Shown here one piece after another: positions 57,168 through 64,000 of a stretch of DNA of 64,000 bases; within the stretch, counting starts at the first letter, position 1, and every line of letters starts with the position of its first letter. Made by a program: the position numbers and the translations under genes. The notes beneath the pieces are model-generated. The model saw nothing but the letters and a program-made list of their open reading frames with translations, had not been told where the DNA came from and searched no databases. The stretch is from Alternaria dauci (lineage: Eukaryota; Ascomycota; Dothideomycetes; Pleosporales; Pleosporaceae): the NCBI RefSeq assembly GCF_042100115.1, contig NC_091272.1, forward strand, positions 5,642,001 through 5,706,000. The letters are read 5' to 3'.

Positions 57168-57820
57168 TCAACCAAGGACAGCATCGAATGCCCGTTGGAT
57201 GAAGCTCCGTTTGGCACTACCACCTGGCTTCTTGATGATGCCTCGCTTGGCACTACCACCTGGTTTCTTGATGATACCTCGCTTGGCACTACCACCTGGT
57301 TTCTTGATGATACCTCGCTTGGCACTGCCACCTGGTTTCTTGATGATGCCCCGTTTGGCACTACCACCTGGCTTTTTGATGATACCTCGCTTGGTTGAGC
57401 CACCAGGTACTCGGACGAGACCTCTCTTTGGGGAGCCACCAGGTTTCCGGAGAAGACCTCTCTCCTCTAGCGGATCGGAGCCAATCTCCAACTCCTCAAC
57501 GTTATCGTCTTCTTCTGTGTCTCTTTCTTCTTGCTCGACAGTATCGCGCTTGCTCTCTTCATCGCTATCGTACACGACACTGAGCGGGGCGGGATCGGCC
57601 TTGGACCATCGCCTCAGAACATCACTGGCCAAGCCAATAACAGGATTGTTTCGGCGCGGCTCAACGATTGAAGTTTCTCTTTGAATGATCTATTATACCC
57701 TTTAGCGACTGTTTCATGGTACACGGCAGATCTTGTGTATCTTACCTGGTCTACTGGGACTGGTGCGGCTAGGATCGGAAGTAAAAACGACGCAATAAGG
57801 ATGATCATAGGTTTATGCAT
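57168..57820 (-). CDS. Secreted Kex2-processed repeat precursor (KEP / RiPP-like)
   Basis: Exons 57820-57746 and 57689-57168 give 198 aa. Residues 1-19 are a signal peptide (MHKPMIILIASFLLPILAA). An acidic pro-region (about 26-100) contains one Lys-Arg site (K72-R73). Residues 103-186 are seven tandem 12-mers, each ending Lys-Arg: GLLRKPGGSPKR, GLVRVPGGSTKR and five identical GIIKKPGGSAKR. The tail SFIQRAFDAVLG (187-198) is amphipathic. Lys-Arg is the Kex2 site, so Golgi processing with carboxypeptidase trimming would release GIIKKPGGSA-type peptides. The layout (signal, acidic spacer, repeated basic core, dibasic sites) is that of fungal Kex2-processed repeat proteins. No Tyr, Phe, Trp or Cys is in the core, so a ustiloxin-type cyclic product is unlikely. 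No UstYa-like (DUF3328) gene is in the window. Confidence 0.88.
57207..57458 (-). repeat. Seven tandem 36-bp coding repeats
   Basis: This is exactly 7 x 36 bp in frame with the precursor gene. The five 3'-proximal units (in the gene's sense) encode identical peptides but differ at synonymous sites. The first two units encode variants at three or four positions. Confidence 0.95.
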
Positions 57821-60509
57821 GGCGGAGGTTGCGATGGTCTGAAGGGATGATCGAAGAGACTTTGGTGAAGAGTGGATTGGTTGAGACAGGTGGAGCCCAG
57901 GGTTCCGTGGTTGTTACACTCTGGTAGTCGTACCTTGGGATGAGATGTTAAACGTGGGTGTAGTCGACTCATTTATCCACGTCGCCGGATCCAAGACCAT
58001 ATCCATCGACGGGATGTCACAACGCCTTCATTTCCCTTATCCATCCACAGCGCTTCAACCCGCCGCGACCCTCACGAAGATAACCGCCTTGGAAGCCACC
58101 GACGCGACGCAGAGTGCATGGGATGAGCAGGCACACTGGTCATGATGTGTGGGACAAGTCCAGCCATTGGGGGAAACTCGAAAGAGCATAAGTGCTGGGG
58201 TACAGATTCGGCAAGCTGAAACGCAAAGACTGGAACACATGGCGTTAAGCGAGACCATGCTGAAGCCCAAGAACACGATGCGATGCGTCACATTGCTTCT
58301 GGCAACTTTCATCACACCGAATTATCACATCGGAAGCGCTCAGAAGGCAGGGCTTCCTACAAGGCGATTCAGTAGAGTCAACATTTTGTAAGTACGAATC
58401 TCCGCCTGTGATTCTCAGAGTCCTCTGTAAGTCGAGAACGCTTTCTAACCAATTGAAAGGTTTTCGCGATGTGACACGGCTTAGCGGCGTCTTGGTTTCT
58501 GGACAGGAGTTGAAGCGATTGGCTCTGCGCGATTGGTACCTTGCGCCAATCAACCATGCCCGCGACCTAGTCACAATTTCCGCACACGTGATGCACCCAA
58601 GCGTTACGCTTTCTTCGGCCTCTACGTCCCTTCTTGATAGTGTCATTTGAATTCTGTATTCACAAAGAAGCCACGCTTCCAATATTCTTCCTAGGTGCTT
58701 TCATTGATATATGGTGGCGTCGCACCCCTGTCCGTGAGCAGAATCCGATCTCATTCAACTGTGGTAGTGGTACCAGTGCCGGCACTGGCCATACCTCGCA
58801 GTGGGATCAGCTCTACCAATACATTCAATACAAAGATCATGATGTTTCTCCAAAGACTAGATTCAGGCACTTCGACTGACTCATACAACGTTCTACATAC
58901 GCTGTTGATATCCAATGATGCAGGGGATTCCAGAAAGATTTTCACCAATAACAGACAGCCCTTAAGCGCCCAAAGTCAACACCATCGTTGTCCGAGCTTC
59001 CACATTCACGCTGCGGTGCGACCGCTACATGCATGTAAACCTTATCAAAACCACCGCTCATGCGGCTGGACGACCATCTTTGGTTCCGCTGCGGTGTTGC
59101 CCGTGAATTTTACTATGCGATACACCACACAAGGTCTCACCGAACGTCACGCACAAGCAGTCACAAGGCTCATGCATGGTGACACCGATCAAGGTCTTGC
59201 CCCTGTGCCAAAATACCAAGCTCGCCTTGTTGACCACATGGACTTCCAGATGGCATTACTGTTAGCATCAATCTAAGGGAAAGTGTACATGAGCCAGGTG
59301 GGTGTCACTCGCTTTGACGAGCTTGGCACCACCACCGGCAGACTGTGTTAGTAGGCTGCCATACCGCTTTCTGGCCTTACTTCTCCAAGTATGCAGATCT
59401 TATGACTGGGTGATGCTGTCAATCGCTTGCTGGGGATGTCATATGCTTTACTCGGATTTCGTCTGCAGTCAAAGCAAGCATATGCTTTATTGACTTGAAC
59501 CTTTGACTATAGCGAATCTTTTTTCCCGCCTGTTGCATTGATTCCATCCGAACAATGTTGGTGCACAGATGGTGTTGCCAATTGAATGACATCATACTTT
59601 GTAGCGCACAAAGGCCTGAACGCAGCTCATGCTTAGTTCCGAAGGCCTCATTTGCACCAGGCCTACCTTGCCCTGACCAGGGCGCCTTGCATTCTGCCTG
59701 TCTAGACAGCAAATTCGGCGCTTATACTTGTGATCCTGCTTACTACACTTGATCTGGCTGCTGATGGTTCGCCACGCCATAACTGCAGGGACATTGGGCC
59801 TCAGCGCTAATGTGATCAGCGCCACAGACGGTTCGACTGAATCTCAATAGCTAGGTGCCGCTGTGTACCGGTAGGTATGAAATGGATATTGTTTCCTGGC
59901 GCACACCACGGAATGAAATCTCATTTAAAAACTAGACATTGCATCAAAGATGCAGGTTAGGAAATGAAAGCATCAACGTACTATCTGTGTTGATGACATA
60001 GTGGGTCATCGCAGATAGGATGGCTGCGCTAGTACTGTTGGCCTTCCCGACGCGTTAGCCACGCGACAGGTACGCAAGCCTTTCATCATCAACACCTCAG
60101 CTTGCACTATGCTAGCTAGACCTCTGGACACTCGACTCCTCCTCCGAATCCGTCGGGTCTGCACCATGCATGCTGTATTGCGCTGCGTCCATCATCAACA
60201 AGTTCCGCCGAACTTCGAAGCTATGCCGCAGCACCAAAAAGAAGCCGCTGTAGCGATTGGTCTTGCTGGCGCTAAATCGCCGCTGTACGGAGGCACAATA
60301 TCCCTTATCTAACACGTTTGCGCATTGGATATCTAGTAATTCGATGCTGACAAGTTCGTAACTGCAGTATCTTGTCGGACGCACCGTCAAGCGTAGTTTT
60401 AACCGCTCGACCTTCGCCCGAAGCCTTGAAGGCTCTCCATCAATAAGCCCGCCATGTAGAACGTCAATCGACCGAACGTTTTGATCTCGTACGGATCACT
60501 ATTCGACGG
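57821..60509. other. Intergenic region, part of a decayed duplication
   Basis: This 2.7-kb stretch has no intact gene. The part around 59666-59752 resembles 62360-62453 (shared blocks CCTTGCCCT, TTCTGCCT and GGCGCTTATAC or GCGCTTATAC, then CCTGC). Each block lies about 0.86-0.89 kb upstream of the same point in a DUF3176 copy. It is therefore probably the duplicated 5' flank. The N-terminus of copy 2 should lie near 60.1-60.4 kb but is not recognisable. Confidence 0.5.
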
Positions 60510-62026
60510 CCCAAACCGTACTTTCCAAAATTGAATAGGCCGCCTGTAAACCCCCAATCTCCGAAGCCATAGGTCAACTAAAATGGGCCTGGTTCCGCGG
60601 CAGCGAATCGAAAGACATGATCGACTTCGAGATATTCGACAAAGCTTCTCGTGGAGCCTGGGGTTCGTTCCTACTGCTCTTTCGCACAAAGGGCAGATCT
60701 CTGGCAGCGCTCGGCGCCATCCTCACCCTCCTCCTGCTGGCCGTGGATACATTCTTCCAACAGGTCACCGATCTTCCTGAACGATGGGAGCTCGACGGCT
60801 TCGGCGAGATCCCTCGTGTAGTGCGATACGAAGGCGATAACATGGAGATATATACGAAGATGGTCAGTCGAACACGATGGAAGACACGAATCAACAACAG
60901 GCTATGCTGAAGTTCTCTTATTACAACGGCAATAAGCCCGTCCTATTTGGGTCCGGGGATCGGCCAGACATACCATTATCGTGTCCGTCAAGTCGATGCG
61001 AATGGGACGAATACGATACGCTGGGGGTCTGCAGTGCGTGCACTAATGTTGATGACAACATCGATTTTCGGCGGCTCTATACATTTCAAGGATGTCTATC
61101 TGCCTTTCCTGGATGCTATAATTGTCAGTGCAGCCGACGGCACTGCTTCCAGTGTGTATGATCGTCAACGCCCAGTTGCTCAAGAGTGCATGCTATCATG
61201 GTGTGTCAAGACTCTCAAGTCCACCTACGCTTGGGGGAATTACGAAGAAACGGTGACCAAGACATTCCTCAATATGACTGCTCGTCAGCAGCAGTATCCA
61301 TGGACTGGTGGACCTATCGTGTCTCTTGGTGAGGAGGCCTTTCGGTCGTAATTTCAGGGAAACCTTAGCCTACACCGTCCTGGAACAAACTTAAGGGTTG
61401 ATGACTACGACATGTCAAATGAGACATTCGCAAGGACCCAGGCTCTATCTGATGAAATCTTTCCTTCAACGATCGCGGTCGCTAATACTTCATTACCACC
61501 TTGGTGGCGCATCATAATGAAAGCTTGGGGTCGCAATCAACTTCATCCCGTCACATCCTGTCCATGGCTCGCACCCAACAACGTTACTCAGTACCTCGAG
61601 AGGCTCGCAACTTCCATGACTAGTGTGGTGAGAACGCATAATAGTCATGATTTCGTCCGAGGGCGAGCCTATTCCTTGACTACTTTCATCGCCATCCATT
61701 GGGCATGGCTTACCTTTCCCCTTGCGCTTCTGTTGTTCAGCCTGCTTTTTCTTGTAGCGACTATCAGGAAAACGTCCAAGACCGTCGACAGTGGGATGGG
61801 CTTGTGGAAGACTTCCGCCTTACCAACACTGATATACAGTCTGCAGAAAGACACCCAAGAGGCTGTTGCCTTGCAAGGTCGATGTAATAATGAGTTGGAT
61901 AAAAAACCCAAGAAGATTCTCATTCGATTGCTTCCGAATCATGGTTGGAGAGTTTCTGGGCAGGTGCACACGTCACCAATGCCGAACACAAACACGAACC
62001 GGAGAGCACCTCCAGGATGGATCTGA
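60510..62026 (+). pseudogene. DUF3176 pseudogene, copy 2
   Basis: DUF3176 sequence is recognisable but spread over several frames. A TAG lies at 60536-60538, where related copies encode Ser or Ala. Then SEAIGQLKWAWF, DFEIFDKASRGAWG and TKGRSLAALGAI follow in one frame until about 60865. A frameshift moves to a second frame (FSYYNGNKPVLF, CPSSRCEWDEYDTLGVCSAC). Near 61060 another shift coincides with loss of about 90 residues relative to the intact copy (from the CSQC block straight to GGSIHFKDVYL). A TAA at 61349-61351 ends the third piece. The last piece (61391-62026) carries CPWLAPNNVTQYLERLAT, the C-terminal helix and the terminal PPGWI. It has several independent lesions and cannot make the full protein. 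Confidence 0.85.
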
Positions 62027-62861
62027 ATACTGATTATGGACATGACATCGTCATGTAGACATAATTTTGCGTCGTAACTACAAATCTGTCCACTTCTTCC
62101 CATTTTACACTACTTTCCATTTGAAGCCGAGTGCCTGAAACTAGCGTGCTTGTATCCAAATTTCTAGTCATATGCAAAAGACTTCAAATGCACACCACTC
62201 ATTGTTCATGGAGCAGATATATCCTGTCTCCAAGGCAGCAAGTCAACATCAGAATAAGGTTGGTTTTTGCGAGAGTCGAGGGCGTCGTCAGCTTTGCAGC
62301 GGCGCATAGGTCGACTCTAAGGCTCGCCTCGGATGCGTAGAAGCGCCAAACACAACCCCCCTTGCCCTCAACCAGACCGCCTCGCGTTCTGCCTAGAACA
62401 TACCTACCCACAACAACAACGTCAGCGCTTATACACTCCACGTAGCCTGCAAAACCTCGGCATGCAGTAGCAAGGGGAGCTTGACGCCCGGGCGCTGCCG
62501 TGACCTTGGCCATGTAATCGATTCAACTGCACCTTATCGCCGCGAAACCCGCTGCGGGCGCTAAGCTTCCAGCTTTCACAGGTCTGCCAGCACTGCCGAG
62601 CAAGCACAGGCCATCTTTGCATCGCCAACCCCCAAGTCTAGTCATGTACACCTGAACGATCATTCACTTATCCTGAAAAGTCGACCCGCAATCATGTTCC
62701 CATTCTAAACGAGCTGTAGGAAGCTCAGCCGTTAAGCGCTTGATTGTTGCGCGGATTGACATACTCCAGGAGGCCGCCAATGATTAACTCTAGCACGCCC
62801 TACAGGGCGTCACATATTGACCGCTCATGTGTTCTCAAACTCCTGTCAAGCGAACATACGC
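62027..62861. other. Intergenic region, 5' flank of DUF3176 copy 3
   Basis: This 835-bp stretch contains the block 62360-62453 shared with the flank of copy 2. No gene is supported. Confidence 0.5.
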
Positions 62862-64000
62862 ATGATGTCACCACAACGAGAGAGGCAGCTACCCCTTTCA
62901 CTCGCGCAGCCGCAATACCCGTACTCCTCGTCAGTCGATGAAGGCTCGAATACACCAGCTCCGCCATCGTATCGAGCATCTGTCCATGACAAACATCCTC
63001 TCGATTTTCCAGGACGTATCGAACAGAAGCTAGCGCAATACAACACGTCCCAGAATGTATTCAAACGCTGGCTGTTCGAGATCATCAGCGTGTCGACAAG
63101 CGCTGTCTGCATGGGTAGGACAGCTTCGGCTCTGCCTGTTCTATACGTATGCTGACGCTGGCACCAGGCGCGATCATTGGATTACTCTATTTTCTTCATG
63201 ATCAACCTCTCAACAAATAGCCCCCAGGCTTGACCATCATCACGATCCTTTCGAAGATTGCCTCGGGAGCACTGATCCTACCTATATCAGAGGCCATTGG
63301 GCAGCTGAAGTGGACGTGGTTCCATGGGAAGAAATCCAGAGACGTATTCGATTTCGAAATTTTCGATAAAGCATCGCGTGGCGCATGGGGGGTCATTTAT
63401 GCTTTTGTGCCAAACAAAGGGCAGGTCACTCGCTGCTTTAGGCGCTCTTTTGACAGTTCTGCTACTGGCGATTGATACCTTCTTTCAACAAGTAACGGAT
63501 TTGCAGGAGCGCTGGACGTTGCAGGGAAATAGCTCCATTCCGCGGAGTATACGATATACCCCTTCCGACGTACTTACCTATGACAGCACATACGATGACA
63601 CGCCTCTGGCTCAGATGAACCAAGATCTCAAAAGGGCCCTAGATCCATTCTTGTATCACCAAAACGGCACGCGTCCTTTCCTTACGGAGGGTGGTCCTCA
63701 AGCAGAAATACCACTCGTATGCCCAACGAGTCGATGTGAGTGGCCGGCCTACCAGTCTCTGGGAGTTTGCAGTGCCTGCGAAGACGTTTCATACCTTCTT
63801 GAATATCACTGTCTTACCATGACGATGGACTGGGTCAGAAATGCAACTGGTCCTGGAACGGAAGATACCTATTCCAATGGTGAGATATACTTTTCATTAC
63901 TGCCGTCAGTCTCTATTATGCCAAGCAAAGCGATCATCTGATCACTTAACAAAATATACTGCGACTAACAACCTATCTACTCAGGCACCGCTTGCGGCTA
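62862..64000 (+). pseudogene. DUF3176 copy 3, probably a young pseudogene, cut by the window end
   Basis: The ATG at 62862 opens a Pro/Ser N-terminus and FKRWLFEIISVSTSAVCM. An intron at 63115-63167 has good borders and restores GAIIGLLYFLHDQPLNK. There an in-frame TAG (63218-63220) replaces an expected TGG (Trp). The frame then continues TIITILSKIASGALILPISE and FDFEIFDKASRGAWG. A run of six G (63387-63392), where five would keep frame, shifts into the frame carrying LLCQTKGRSLAALGALL through CPTSRCEWPAYQSLGVCSAC. A second intron (63880-63984) joins N-G to T-A-C-G, matching the intact copy. The gene continues past the window. Only two lesions are seen, and the G-run one may be a sequencing or assembly error. 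Confidence 0.8.

Noticed and set aside
57106..57684. Plus-strand repeat protein (LALPPGFLM units)
   Set aside because: It is the mirror frame of the Kex2-repeat precursor. It has no signal peptide and no processing sites, while the minus-strand frame has both.
57168..57820. Ustiloxin/asperipin-type cyclic RiPP cluster
   Set aside because: The repeated core has no Tyr, Phe or Trp for ether cross-links, and no DUF3328 (UstYa-like) or tyrosinase gene was found nearby. A linear peptide precursor fits better.
57168..57820. Alpha-factor-type mating pheromone precursor
   Set aside because: Ascomycete alpha-type pheromones contain Trp and usually Gly-Gln-Pro; the units here have neither.

Overview
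The window is nuclear DNA of a filamentous ascomycete. Most genes carry short introns (about 45 to 150 nt, GT...AG), and the gene content is fungal throughout: MRC1, RTF1, COQ7, fungal-specific transcription-factor (MHR) proteins, Zn2Cys6 and C2H2 regulators, a PTH11/SAT4-type rhodopsin-fold protein, DUF3176 membrane proteins, and MFS and AAAP transporters. The style fits Dothideomycetes such as Pleosporales, but that placement is inference; nothing here fixes the species. I found no transposase, reverse transcriptase, rRNA, convincing tRNA or CRISPR. Exon joins were worked out by hand, by keeping frame and known motifs across GT...AG junctions.

Layout. (1) 0.1-14.8 kb is housekeeping DNA: RTF1 (-), COQ7 (+), MRC1 (-), a C2H2 protein (+) and a coiled-coil protein (-). 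(2) 15-25 kb is sparser and lineage-specific: a four-pass membrane protein, a rhodopsin-like protein, a RING protein flanked by repeats, and a 711-residue glycosylated membrane protein. (3) 25.5-30.9 kb holds a methyltransferase, an FAD amine-oxidase-like enzyme and a flavin monooxygenase, the last two divergent from one promoter. (4) 31.0-41.8 kb is a compact candidate catabolic cluster: amino-acid permease, NodB-type deacetylase/imidase, zinc alcohol dehydrogenase, amidase, short-chain dehydrogenase and a C2H2-MHR regulator, with two divergent promoters and recurring ACTCCAAC octamers. (5) 42.6-52.6 kb carries a second MHR regulator with no visible DNA-binding domain, a tartrate/D-malate-type dehydrogenase, a DHA1 MFS transporter, a small Zn2Cys6 protein hidden by introns, and a sugar-porter MFS. 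(6) 54.5-64.0 kb has one intact DUF3176 gene, a secreted precursor with seven Kex2-type repeats, and two decayed DUF3176 copies, the last cut by the window edge.

How the parts may work together. Regions 4 and 5 look like an uptake-and-breakdown module for a nitrogen-containing small molecule: import, ring or acyl C-N cleavage, amide hydrolysis, oxidation and dicarboxylate metabolism under local regulators. The most novel element is the Kex2-repeat precursor at 57.2-57.8 kb. It should be secreted and cut into five identical short basic peptides plus two variants, and it sits in a fast-evolving neighbourhood of duplicated and dying membrane-protein genes.
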